Source: CAYNRA01 sp046293395
Lineage (GTDB): Bacteria > Bacteroidota > Bacteroidia > Cytophagales > Spirosomataceae
Length of the DNA stretch: 64,000 nt
NCBI GenBank assembly: GCA_046293395.1
Contig: JBKBOU010000001.1
Location: 806,001 to 870,000, forward strand
Direction of reading: 5' to 3'
The position numbers and the translations under genes were made by a program. Shown here in pieces: positions 17,260 to 25,459 of this stretch (position 1 is the stretch's first letter; each line of letters begins with the position of its first letter). The notes below the pieces were generated by a model that saw only the letters and a program-made list of their open reading frames with translations, was not told the DNA's origin and ran no database searches.

Positions 17260-18747
17260 ATGAGCCTTAACACTGACCACATACGACTGATTTTTGGGCT
17301 GAAACTCAAGCAGTTACGACAAGAAAAAGGTTTATCTCTCAGTGAACTTTCTCAAAAATCTGGATTATCCGTTTCGTATATCAATGAAATTGAAAAAGGG
17401 AAGAAATACCCAAAATCAGATAAAATTGTCTCACTCGCAGAGGCAATGGAGGTTGAATACGACCACCTTGTCTCTTTGAAGCTTAACAAAAAGCTACAGC
17501 CTATTTCTGAATTACTCAACTCTAATTTTTTAACTGAAATTCCATTTGACTTTTTTGGTATTGACCCCGCAAATCTCCTTGAAATGCTATCCGATGCACC
17601 CATCAAACTCAGTGCATTTATCAATACAATCATCGAAATTGGTCGGAACTACAACATGAGTGTTGAGCGTTTTTACTTCGCCGTTTTGCGGTCTTACCAA
17701 GAAATGCACGATAATTATTTTCCAGAATTAGAAGCGGAAGCAGACCGCTTTTTCTCAGAACTTGGCATTGATATAAACACACAATTAGATGAATTTTTCT
17801 TGTCTAATCTACTCGCAGATAAATACCAAATCTCCATCGAATATTTTGACGAAGAAGAATACCCTACCATCGCAAATATTCGCTCCATTCTTCTACCAAA
17901 GAAAAATAAACTTATGATTAATAAGCGAATTTCTTCTGACCAGCGTGCTTTTACAATGGGTAGAGAAATTGGTTTTATTTACATGAATTTGAAAGAAAGA
18001 CCTTTGACCTCCTCTTGGGTCGAAATCAATTCCTTCGACGAGGTTCTCAATAACTTCAAAGCCTCCTACTTTGCCGGAGCCATTCTTATCCGCCGGGAAA
18101 AAATGATTCAAAAACTTACCCACTTTTTTGAACAAGAAACCTGGCAACCTGAACTATTGGGTAAAATGGCGGAGTCTTTCCAGGCAACACCAGAAACCCT
18201 TTACCACAGAATCAGCAATGTTCTCCCGAAATACTTTGGTATCCATAAATTATTTTACCTTCGATTTGAATCAATGGTTGGAAAAAATAACTATTCGCTC
18301 ACCAAGGAAATGCACTTATCGAAACAGCATGACCCACACGAAACACAAAAAGAACATTATTGCAGAAGATGGGTTTCATTGAATATCTTAGACGATTTAT
18401 CTAGCAGACAGTTGTCTAACAGCTATAAAAAACCACTTGTCGATGCACAAATATCAGAATATACTGACGTTGACAACCAATATTTTGTCATGTCTATGGC
18501 TCGGCCGTTAAGTATTTTAAAACAAATCAATGTAAGTGTAACACTCGGATTTGAAATAGATGCACAGCTAAAAGATAAAATAAAGTTCTTGCAAGATGCT
18601 ACAATTCCAGCTCGAAAAGTAAACCAAACGTGTGAAAGATGTAGCATTTTTGACTGTCAAGAACGAATTTCGGCACCTATCGTTTTACAAAAAATAAACC
18701 AACAGGCAGAAATGAAGCGTGTATTGGAAGAAATCAGCGAAAACTGA
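17260..18747 (+). CDS. XRE family regulator with degenerate IrrE/ImmA-like domain (ScfR/RamB type)
   Basis: Predicted DNA-binding transcription regulator. Residues 10-65 are an XRE helix-turn-helix (LRQEKGLSLSELSQKSG and ISYINEIEKGKKYP-like block). Residues 150-290 align with an IrrE/ImmA-type domain, but the usual HExxH is REIGF (235-239), so the zinc protease site is lost. The C-terminus carries three cysteines (C458, C461, C466; TCERCSIFDCQER), the pattern I know from ScfR/RamB-type short-chain fatty acid regulators. The stop TGA abuts the stop of the convergent nonulosonate operon with no spacer. Target genes are unknown; acetate or propionate metabolism would be the guess from family. 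Confidence 0.85.
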   Translation: MSLNTDHIRLIFGLKLKQLRQEKGLSLSELSQKSGLSVSYINEIEKGKKYPKSDKIVSLAEAMEVEYDHLVSLKLNKKLQPISELLNSNFLTEIPFDFFGIDPANLLEMLSDAPIKLSAFINTIIEIGRNYNMSVERFYFAVLRSYQEMHDNYFPELEAEADRFFSELGIDINTQLDEFFLSNLLADKYQISIEYFDEEEYPTIANIRSILLPKKNKLMINKRISSDQRAFTMGREIGFIYMNLKERPLTSSWVEINSFDEVLNNFKASYFAGAILIRREKMIQKLTHFFEQETWQPELLGKMAESFQATPETLYHRISNVLPKYFGIHKLFYLRFESMVGKNNYSLTKEMHLSKQHDPHETQKEHYCRRWVSLNILDDLSSRQLSNSYKKPLVDAQISEYTDVDNQYFVMSMARPLSILKQINVSVTLGFEIDAQLKDKIKFLQDATIPARKVNQTCERCSIFDCQERISAPIVLQKINQQAEMKRVLEEISEN

Positions 18748-19473
18748 TTACTTCCAATCCCATAAGGGTTCTTGTTCGTCCTGATTTTCCCAAAGCCATT
18801 GAGCCAACAAGAAATCTTTGGGCGTATCCAAATCTACTGAAAAACGAGATGCCATGGTATATTTTTGAATTGACGAAAAATCAACGAATCCATTCGCCTT
18901 TTGAAGTGAAGTAGCCCTAAATAAATACAAAGAACCGTTGAAAACATACGTAGGCGGACAATCTTGGCGACGTGTTATGTTTCCCAACGTTTTTGATACG
19001 TGTAAAAATCCTTTTGTGTTTTCCTCAAATAAGTTAAAATACGGACTGTTTTTGGACTCCGTTACAGATACAATCACGTCTGCACCTTTCTGAAAGCTGG
19101 CTACCATTTCTTCCAAATGGCTTTTGAGCCGAAAAGGAGACGTTGGCTGTAACAAAACAACGTTTTCCCAATATTTTCCCTTTTCAGCGTAAAACCTTAG
19201 TGCATGTTTGAGCACATCAAAGGTTGAGGTTGTATCTCTCGCAAGTTCTTCTGGACGAATAAAAGGAGCGTCGTATCCTTCTTTTTTCGCCAGATCCAAT
19301 ACATCTTTATCGTCTGTCGAGATACAAATCTGTTCATCAGGAACGAATAAACGGGCATACGCCAAACTATGTAAAACCAAAGGTAAACCAGCTAGTATTT
19401 TTGTGTTTTTTTTGGGTACGCCCTTTGAGCCACCTCGTGCCGGAATCACAAAAAGTGTAGTATGATAAGTCAT
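18748..19473 (-). CDS. legF: CMP-nonulosonic acid synthetase (cytidylyltransferase)
   Basis: Activates a nonulosonic acid with CTP to the CMP-sugar used by transferases. The N-terminal nucleotide-binding motif IPARGGSKGVPKKN begins at residue 10. QPTSPFR and the D-containing SVDLDTPKDF are also typical of NeuA/LegF/PseF proteins. The frame is open 66 nt further upstream, but the ATG at 19473 overlaps the preceding stop as ATGA, giving 241 aa and starting right before the conserved core. It is the last gene of the operon. LegF rather than NeuA is inferred from the operon content, not from the protein itself. Confidence 0.9.
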   Translation of the reverse strand: MTYHTTLFVIPARGGSKGVPKKNTKILAGLPLVLHSLAYARLFVPDEQICISTDDKDVLDLAKKEGYDAPFIRPEELARDTTSTFDVLKHALRFYAEKGKYWENVVLLQPTSPFRLKSHLEEMVASFQKGADVIVSVTESKNSPYFNLFEENTKGFLHVSKTLGNITRRQDCPPTYVFNGSLYLFRATSLQKANGFVDFSSIQKYTMASRFSVDLDTPKDFLLAQWLWENQDEQEPLWDWK

Positions 19474-20516
19474 ATTCCTAGATGCTTTATATCTTCTTGT
19501 GCCTTTCTGTAATCTTCCATCCTGCCAATATCCAGCCAATAACCAAGGATAGGTTCAGCGACCAATTTCAACTGCTTTTCTATGACAGTTTCCATTAAAT
19601 CTGTCGCATCAAATCGTTGATTATAAGGAATATAACGCATTAATTCTTTTTTAAACAAATAAATCCCAGCATTGGAAAAATAGGTAAAAGACGGTTTTTC
19701 TTTGAAGCCAAAAACCTGTTTTTCATCTCCTCCGACCTCCAAAACAGCATACGGAATATTGACAGTATAAGGCACAGCTGCTACGGCCATATCTGCCTGT
19801 TTATCCAGAAAAGAATAGAAAAAATCGGCCAATGAAATATCAGTTAGTAAGTCCGAGTTCATCACCAAAATATAGGGATTTTGAATGGTTGATAGCTGAG
19901 CGGCAGCCCCCATTGTTCCGAGTGGCGTGGTTTCATGTAAATACTCAATTTGCATGTTTCGGTCACTCCCATCCCCAAAAAAAGATTGAATTTGTTCCCC
20001 TAAATACCGAACAGAAATGGCGACATCTGTAATACCGAAACGGCGGAGCAAATCCAAATTATGTTCAATAATTGGTTTATTTCCCACTTTTAACATGGGT
20101 TTAGGGGTAGTGTCTGTCAAAGGTTTTAATCGTTCTCCTCTTCCACCTGCCATAATCACGGCTGTGATGGGTAAATTTGCTTTTGTTTCTTGTGCATCAA
20201 TAAACCGAATCAACTGCTTCTGTTCGTCTAACAAAGGAACCCAACGGATATTCAATGCTTTTATAGCAGCAATTTCCTTGTAACCAAACGAAGGCGTAAA
20301 ATAGCGGAAATTCGGAAACATAAATTGCGTAACGGAGTCATCAATGGATAAATGTTGAATGAGCCCGCGCCGAATATCGCCATCTGTGAGTGAACCAACG
20401 ATACGTCCTGCTTCTTCCACAAATAAAACAGGCGCGACAGCACCCAATTTATTTAGTTGACGGAGCGCGTCACGTGCAGATAAAACAGAAGAAATGAGTA
20501 GTTGGGAAGGATTCAT
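19470..20516 (-). CDS. ptmE: CBS-domain sugar-1-phosphate nucleotidyltransferase (PtmE-like)
   Basis: N-terminal CBS pair (about residues 1-115; LFVEEAGRIVGSLTDGDIRRG is typical), followed by a sugar nucleotidyltransferase domain with the signature AGGRGERLKPLTDTTPKPM starting near residue 124. This two-part architecture is the one of Campylobacter PtmE, which makes GDP-glucosamine at the start of the legionaminic acid pathway. The 348-aa length agrees. It overlaps the upstream epimerase gene and the downstream legF gene by 4 nt each (ATGA). Use of GTP and glucosamine-1-phosphate is inferred from PtmE; the CBS domains suggest nucleotide control. Confidence 0.86.
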   Translation of the reverse strand: MNPSQLLISSVLSARDALRQLNKLGAVAPVLFVEEAGRIVGSLTDGDIRRGLIQHLSIDDSVTQFMFPNFRYFTPSFGYKEIAAIKALNIRWVPLLDEQKQLIRFIDAQETKANLPITAVIMAGGRGERLKPLTDTTPKPMLKVGNKPIIEHNLDLLRRFGITDVAISVRYLGEQIQSFFGDGSDRNMQIEYLHETTPLGTMGAAAQLSTIQNPYILVMNSDLLTDISLADFFYSFLDKQADMAVAAVPYTVNIPYAVLEVGGDEKQVFGFKEKPSFTYFSNAGIYLFKKELMRYIPYNQRFDATDLMETVIEKQLKLVAEPILGYWLDIGRMEDYRKAQEDIKHLGI

Positions 20517-21673
20517 ACGTCAAAAAAGGTTTTTCGAAGGTCAATATTCGTCGGAAACTGAGACAGATGGTCACATATTTTTTCTGCTGTTTGCCCATCT
20601 CCGTACCCATTTATCACGCGTCTTGCTTGTTCTTGAAAATCGGCAGAAAGTGCCAATTTCATACTTTCTATAAGCGCCGAAACCTTCATTTCTGGACAAT
20701 GAATAACACTGGAGGCGGCCAATCTGCCTGCTTGTCTGTACCCTACGTTTACCGTCGGGATACCCAAAGAAGGCACTTCAATAATCCCGCTAGATGAATT
20801 TCCGACAACAGCTTGTGCATGTTTAACCGCAGAAAGATACCGCAATTGACCTAAGCTCGTGTGTAAAATCAAGCGTTCCGGGAATTTATTTTGAAGTGTT
20901 TTCCATGCCTCAATAAGTGAGCGACCTTCGGCATCTGCATTGGGTAATGTGCAAACAAGTGTGTGATTTGATGCTTTTAACAAAGCTTCAACCAATATTT
21001 CTAATTGAGCAACAGCGGGGGTTTGCGACAAAGTTTCTGGGTGATACGTTACCAAAAGATAATCGTCTGTGGCTGAAATACCCAATGAAGCAGCGTTTTG
21101 CTCTTTTGAATGTAACGACATTGACCGAATGTTATCCAAGCCAAGAGCACCGACATTGAACACGCGGTCAGGGGATTCACCCAATTGAACTACCCGTTTT
21201 TTGTGTTCTTCTGTTGAGGTAAAGTGCCAATACGCCATTTTTGTAATCGCGTGTCTAAATGCTTCATCTGTAGCACCTTGCGTGGTTTCTCCGCCGTGTA
21301 AATGAACAATCGGAATATGTAAAATATAGGCAGCAGTTGCCGCAGCAAAAGCCTCAAAACGGTCTCCTAAGATAACCAAAAAATCAGGAGACATTTGGCT
21401 GAGTGCATCTCCATATCCCATCAAACCCAATGCGGTTGACTTAATTTGTGCCAGCGGCGTATCGGCTGAAAGAAGGTTTTCAACGCGATAATCAACCTTA
21501 AAACCATCTTTTTCAATCTGTTGAACCGTATATCCAAATTCTGGAGATAAGTGCATACCCGAAACCAATAACGAAATTTCCCAATCAGAGGAAGATTGCA
21601 TTTTTTTCATTAATGGAAAAAGAAGACCGTAATCGGCACGAGTTCCTGTAAAAAATCCTATTTTTCTGGCCAT
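20513..21673 (-). CDS. legG: Hydrolysing UDP/GDP-sugar 2-epimerase (NeuC/LegG family)
   Basis: Predicted to release the 2-epimerised sugar from its nucleotide, producing the mannosamine-type six-carbon precursor of a nonulosonic acid. It has the GT-B epimerase fold with the N-terminal FTGTRADYGLL segment, ILGDRFEAFAAATAA, the histidine in HLHGGETTQGATDEAFRHA and the NSSSGIIEVP loop of the UDP-GlcNAc 2-epimerase family. 386 aa is the normal length. It overlaps the synthase gene by 16 nt and the PtmE-like gene by 4 nt. LegG is preferred over NeuC because LegB and LegC homologues share the operon. Confidence 0.9.
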   Translation of the reverse strand: MARKIGFFTGTRADYGLLFPLMKKMQSSSDWEISLLVSGMHLSPEFGYTVQQIEKDGFKVDYRVENLLSADTPLAQIKSTALGLMGYGDALSQMSPDFLVILGDRFEAFAAATAAYILHIPIVHLHGGETTQGATDEAFRHAITKMAYWHFTSTEEHKKRVVQLGESPDRVFNVGALGLDNIRSMSLHSKEQNAASLGISATDDYLLVTYHPETLSQTPAVAQLEILVEALLKASNHTLVCTLPNADAEGRSLIEAWKTLQNKFPERLILHTSLGQLRYLSAVKHAQAVVGNSSSGIIEVPSLGIPTVNVGYRQAGRLAASSVIHCPEMKVSALIESMKLALSADFQEQARRVINGYGDGQTAEKICDHLSQFPTNIDLRKTFFDV

Positions 21674-22677
21674 TGGATAAGTTCATCTGGTTCATAATTT
21701 CGCGTAACTTTTCCACCGAGCACTTCTTCCCAACGCATGGGACTCAGCCCATTTCCGGGTCTTTTTACAGTTAAATTTTCTTCTGTAAAAAAATCACCCT
21801 CTTTAATAAAAGTAGCTGCAACAATACTTTTTCGTGCCACAAATTTATTTTTTTGTTCAGAGGGTGTCACCGTCTTTTCAGTTGAACCTAACGAGACAGC
21901 GACACGCTCAATTCCATCCACCATGGCTTTCAATTCATTGGGTTCGAGCGAGGCACGGTGGTCCGGACCGTCCATATTCCTGTCCAAGGTAAAATGTTTT
22001 TCTATAACAGTTGCACCAAGCGCTGTTGCTGCCAAAGGAATTTCAATACCGAGTGTATGATCTGAATAACCAATCTTTACACCCAATTCATCACTTAATT
22101 TATTCATTGCCAACAGATTAACATCCTCAAAAGGAGTTGGATATTCTGTATTGCAATGAAGAACTGTTACCGTATCTGGCGTATGACCAAACCGATAGAG
22201 TACATGTAGTGTATCTTTAATTTCGTGCAATTGCGACATTCCCGTTGACAAAATCAGTTGTGGAAATGACTGAGCCATTTTACGTAAAAAAGGAAAATTC
22301 GTCAGTTCACCTGAAGGAATTTTACCTAGTTTAATGCCGAGATGAACCAATAAATCGATACTAGGAAGGTCAAATGCAGTTGATAAAAAAGCGATATTTT
22401 TCTGTTTGCAATAGGCGATTAAATCCAAATGATTTTGGGGAGTCAGTTCTAATTTACGAAGCATTTCTTCTTGACTTTCCTGTTTTTCACGCGTATTTTC
22501 TCGCTGATATAGTGCTTTTTGTGCGTTTTTCACGACCAACGAGGACGTTTGAAACGTTTGAAATTTAACATAATCCACGCGTGCGTCAGCGGCTGCATCT
22601 ATCAAACGATACGCCAATTCCATGTCTCCGTTGTGGTTAACACCTGCTTCAGCGATGATTATCGGTCTTTTTCTCAT
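21658..22677 (-). CDS. legI: Nonulosonic acid synthase (NeuB/LegI family)
   Basis: Condenses phosphoenolpyruvate with a six-carbon sugar to form the nine-carbon acid. It is a TIM-barrel synthase (residues 1-270) with EAGVNHNGD near the start, the KFQTF segment, STGMS, HCNTEYP, GYSDHTLG and EKHFTLDRNMDGPDH, followed by a C-terminal antifreeze-like SAF domain (about 280-339). All are standard for NeuB, LegI and PseI. The last 16 nt overlap the epimerase gene. The operon context favours di-N-acetyl-legionaminic acid as product, but sialic acid or a related sugar cannot be excluded by this protein alone. Confidence 0.92.
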   Translation of the reverse strand: MRKRPIIIAEAGVNHNGDMELAYRLIDAAADARVDYVKFQTFQTSSLVVKNAQKALYQRENTREKQESQEEMLRKLELTPQNHLDLIAYCKQKNIAFLSTAFDLPSIDLLVHLGIKLGKIPSGELTNFPFLRKMAQSFPQLILSTGMSQLHEIKDTLHVLYRFGHTPDTVTVLHCNTEYPTPFEDVNLLAMNKLSDELGVKIGYSDHTLGIEIPLAATALGATVIEKHFTLDRNMDGPDHRASLEPNELKAMVDGIERVAVSLGSTEKTVTPSEQKNKFVARKSIVAATFIKEGDFFTEENLTVKRPGNGLSPMRWEEVLGGKVTRNYEPDELIQWPEK

Positions 22678-22683
22678 TCTAAT

Positions 22684-23316
22684 TTATATTTTTCTAACAG
22701 GTTGACCTACATAAATCCCTTCTTCAGAAATCGAATGAATAACGGTAGAATTTGCGCCAATCAACACGTGGTCAGTGACTCGAACCCCTTGAAGAAGTGT
22801 GGCACAACTTCCAATAAACGAATCTGAACCTATTTGTACATCCCCATTTACAACTGTATTGGTTGAAATATGGCAAAAATCACCTACACTCACGCCATGT
22901 TCAACGATAGCACGTGTATTGATTATGCACTGTTTCCCGATTTCAGCTCCAGCATTTACAATAGCTCCATGCAAGACAATTGAGCCCTCGCCAACCAATG
23001 CGTGAGGTGATATATAAGCTGATGGCGAAACCACCGTTGCCCATTTCGCACCAATTGAAGTATAAAAATCATATATTCTGCGCCGAGATGTTGCAAATCT
23101 TACCTGGCCTACCGTATTGATAAACAACAAATTAGGCTTATTCCGAATTAAATCAATAGCCATTTCGTCCTTCCCCAAATAGGGAATAGGCAGACTTGTA
23201 GGCGATACATCCAAGACACCTACAACAAAAAATTCATTGGTTGACTCAATGACATCCAGGCAGGAAAGCGCGTGTCCACCACCACCTACTAAAACAATTT
23301 CTCTCTTATTGGGCAT
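22684..23316 (-). CDS. NeuD/PglD-like hexapeptide acetyltransferase
   Basis: Left-handed beta-helix acyltransferase of the NeuD/PglD family. The N-terminal Rossmann half starts with VLVGGGGHALSCLDVIES. The C-terminal half (about 90-205) has hexapeptide repeats (for example VGEGSIVLHGAIVNAGAEIG). The catalytic histidine of the family fits the EHGVSVGDFCHI segment. In this operon it likely N-acetylates the 4-amino sugar made by the dehydratase and aminotransferase (the LegH role). It is 6 nt before the synthase gene and overlaps the aminotransferase gene by 11 nt. O-acetylation of the finished sugar (the NeuD role) is an alternative. Confidence 0.88.
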   Translation of the reverse strand: MPNKREIVLVGGGGHALSCLDVIESTNEFFVVGVLDVSPTSLPIPYLGKDEMAIDLIRNKPNLLFINTVGQVRFATSRRRIYDFYTSIGAKWATVVSPSAYISPHALVGEGSIVLHGAIVNAGAEIGKQCIINTRAIVEHGVSVGDFCHISTNTVVNGDVQIGSDSFIGSCATLLQGVRVTDHVLIGANSTVIHSISEEGIYVGQPVRKI

Positions 23317-24457
23317 AAAAAGAATGAATTACATCCAAAATTCGGTTTTGTTGTGCTTCTGTCAAGCTACTTGAAGAGGGTAAACTCAAACAAGATTGAT
23401 ACACTTCTTGGCTAGTATCTTTTTGATGTATGTAGATACATGCTTGATACATAGGTAGTTGATTCATCGGAATCCAAAAAGGGCGAGCTTGAATATGGTG
23501 CTCATTTAAGTATGCGAGTAGTTCTCTTTGCCGAGGAAATTTAGCTGTAAATAACCAATTATTCGGTTGAACTGCGGGTAATACTTTTTGAAAAACAACA
23601 CCTTCTATTTTTTCAAGTCCCATTTTATATCTTTCAGCCATCTGTTTATGAGCTGCAAGAAAGTCCTGTAGTTGGTTCATTTGCGCCACTCCAATCGCGG
23701 CAAGTACATTGACCAAACGGTAATTATACCCAATTTCATCATGAAGATATTCGACAGCATCTGCCTTTGCGGTGGTTGTCAAATGTTTAGCCCTACGAGC
23801 GAGTTCGGGGTCATCGGTCAAAATCATTCCTCCACCTCCCGTTGTTATCAATTTATTTCCATTGAAACTGAGCGTTCCGAGTGGAGCAAATGTACCTGCA
23901 AATTTACCATGAAAGGTAGAACCGAGCGCCTCTGTTGAGTCTTCTAAAACAGGAATTTGGAAACGGTCAGCTATAGACAATAATTCATCCATGGCACACA
24001 TATTTCCAAGTACATGCACAATCATAATTGCGCCAATTTTCTTTCCGGACTTCCGATGAATACAGCCTTTGTCTGTTTGTATAGTCTCTGTAAGTAGAAA
24101 GTCAAATAGTAAATCCAGATTCATTTGCCATGAGTCTGCATCGACATCCATAAATAGAGGTTCTGCACCAAGATAAGAAACGGCATTGGCAGATGCCACG
24201 AAAGTAATGTTGGGTACAATGACCAAATTACCGGCTTGCACGCCCAGCAGACGCAAAGAAACATGCAAAGCAGACGTACCGTTCATGGTTGCAATGGCAT
24301 GAGAAGCCTTCGTAAAAGATTGAATATCCTGCTCAAAACGAGTCACATAACTACCAACAGACGACACCCAATTCGTATCAAGACATTCTTTTACATATTC
24401 CCATTCCTTTCCCTGAAGTGTCGGAACAGACAGCGGGATAAATTCATCTTTCATCAT
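23306..24457 (-). CDS. legC: DegT/DnrJ/EryC1 aminotransferase (LegC-like)
   Basis: PLP-dependent sugar aminotransferase predicted to add the 4-amino group to the 4-keto intermediate made by LegB. The PLP lysine sits in SFNGNKLITTGGGGM, and the GTSALH segment binds the phosphate. EDSTEALGSTFHGKFAG is typical of the family. The start has two ATGs in a row (24457 and 24454). The length of 383 aa is normal. It is 3 nt after the dehydratase gene and overlaps the acetyltransferase gene by 11 nt. The pairing with LegB and LegI gives the LegC name; the C-4 position is inferred. Confidence 0.9.
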   Translation of the reverse strand: MMKDEFIPLSVPTLQGKEWEYVKECLDTNWVSSVGSYVTRFEQDIQSFTKASHAIATMNGTSALHVSLRLLGVQAGNLVIVPNITFVASANAVSYLGAEPLFMDVDADSWQMNLDLLFDFLLTETIQTDKGCIHRKSGKKIGAIMIVHVLGNMCAMDELLSIADRFQIPVLEDSTEALGSTFHGKFAGTFAPLGTLSFNGNKLITTGGGGMILTDDPELARRAKHLTTTAKADAVEYLHDEIGYNYRLVNVLAAIGVAQMNQLQDFLAAHKQMAERYKMGLEKIEGVVFQKVLPAVQPNNWLFTAKFPRQRELLAYLNEHHIQARPFWIPMNQLPMYQACIYIHQKDTSQEVYQSCLSLPSSSSLTEAQQNRILDVIHSFYAQ

Positions 24458-24460
24458 TGC

Positions 24461-25459
24461 TTATACGTTATAAATATCCGTTTTATAATTTGCTCTGTTT
24501 TCTGGAGATGAAAACCAATCAATTGTTGCATCTAAACCTGAAAAAAGCGTATAATTGGGCGACCAGTTGGTCAACGACTTTATTTTTTCATTACTTCCAA
24601 ATAAGCGTTCTACTTCACTTTTTTCTGGGCGAAGACGTTGCGAATCTGTTTTTATTTCTGCGGATGGATTGATTTTTTGTATCAGATAATGTGCCAAATC
24701 ACCAATCGTAATTTCTTCCATCATAGCAATATTAACCTCCTCCCCGATTGCTTTTTCGCATTTAGCAATTTCAATAAACCCTTGTACCGTATCTTTTACA
24801 AACAAAAGATCACGGGTCGGATGCAATGCACCTAGTTGAATAGACGATGCACCCTGCAAAAGCTGCGTGATGATTGTTGGAATAACGGCACGGGCACTTT
24901 GGCGAGGCCCGTATGTATTGAAAGGTCGCACAATGGTTACTGGCAAACCAAAACTCCGGTAGAAAGAATCGGCAAGCGCATCGGCACCAATTTTCGTAGC
25001 AGAATAGGGCGACTGACCTTGTTTTGGGTGTTTTTCGTCTATGGGCACATACAGAGCCGTTCCATAAACTTCGGATGTAGATGTAACCAGAACACGGGCA
25101 GTACCTAGTTCTTTGGCTGCTTGAAGCACGTTTAAAGTGCCTTTTACATTTGTATCAACATACGTATCAGGTGAGTGATAACTATACGGAATAGCAATGA
25201 GCGCACCAAGGTGAAAGACAATATCTATGTCTTTCATGGCTTGTTTTACACCGTAAGGATCACGAATATCTCCACTAAATAGGGATAATTGCGCTTTTTT
25301 TTCTTTAGAAAACGTGTCAATCCATCCCCATGAATTAAACGAATTATAATACACAAATGCTCGCACGTCACAGCCTTCCTCGAGCAAACCCTCCACGAGA
25401 TGGCTTCCGATAAAACCATCCGCTCCTGTGACCAATACCTTTTTACCTTTCAATTCCAT
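24461..25459 (-). CDS. legB: NAD-dependent 4,6-dehydratase (LegB-like)
   Basis: Extended SDR enzyme predicted to make the 4-keto-6-deoxy sugar nucleotide in the first dedicated legionaminic acid step. It shows the Rossmann motif TGADGFIGSH (residues 11-20), the catalytic STSEVYG segment and the YSATK active-site pair. The 332-aa length is normal. The first 17 nt overlap the upstream GT42-like gene. In the Campylobacter pathway the substrate is GDP-GlcNAc, and the PtmE-like gene in this operon supports that here. dTDP-glucose dehydratases (compare rfbB in this window) share the fold but have different neighbours. Confidence 0.9.
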   Translation of the reverse strand: MELKGKKVLVTGADGFIGSHLVEGLLEEGCDVRAFVYYNSFNSWGWIDTFSKEKKAQLSLFSGDIRDPYGVKQAMKDIDIVFHLGALIAIPYSYHSPDTYVDTNVKGTLNVLQAAKELGTARVLVTSTSEVYGTALYVPIDEKHPKQGQSPYSATKIGADALADSFYRSFGLPVTIVRPFNTYGPRQSARAVIPTIITQLLQGASSIQLGALHPTRDLLFVKDTVQGFIEIAKCEKAIGEEVNIAMMEEITIGDLAHYLIQKINPSAEIKTDSQRLRPEKSEVERLFGSNEKIKSLTNWSPNYTLFSGLDATIDWFSSPENRANYKTDIYNV

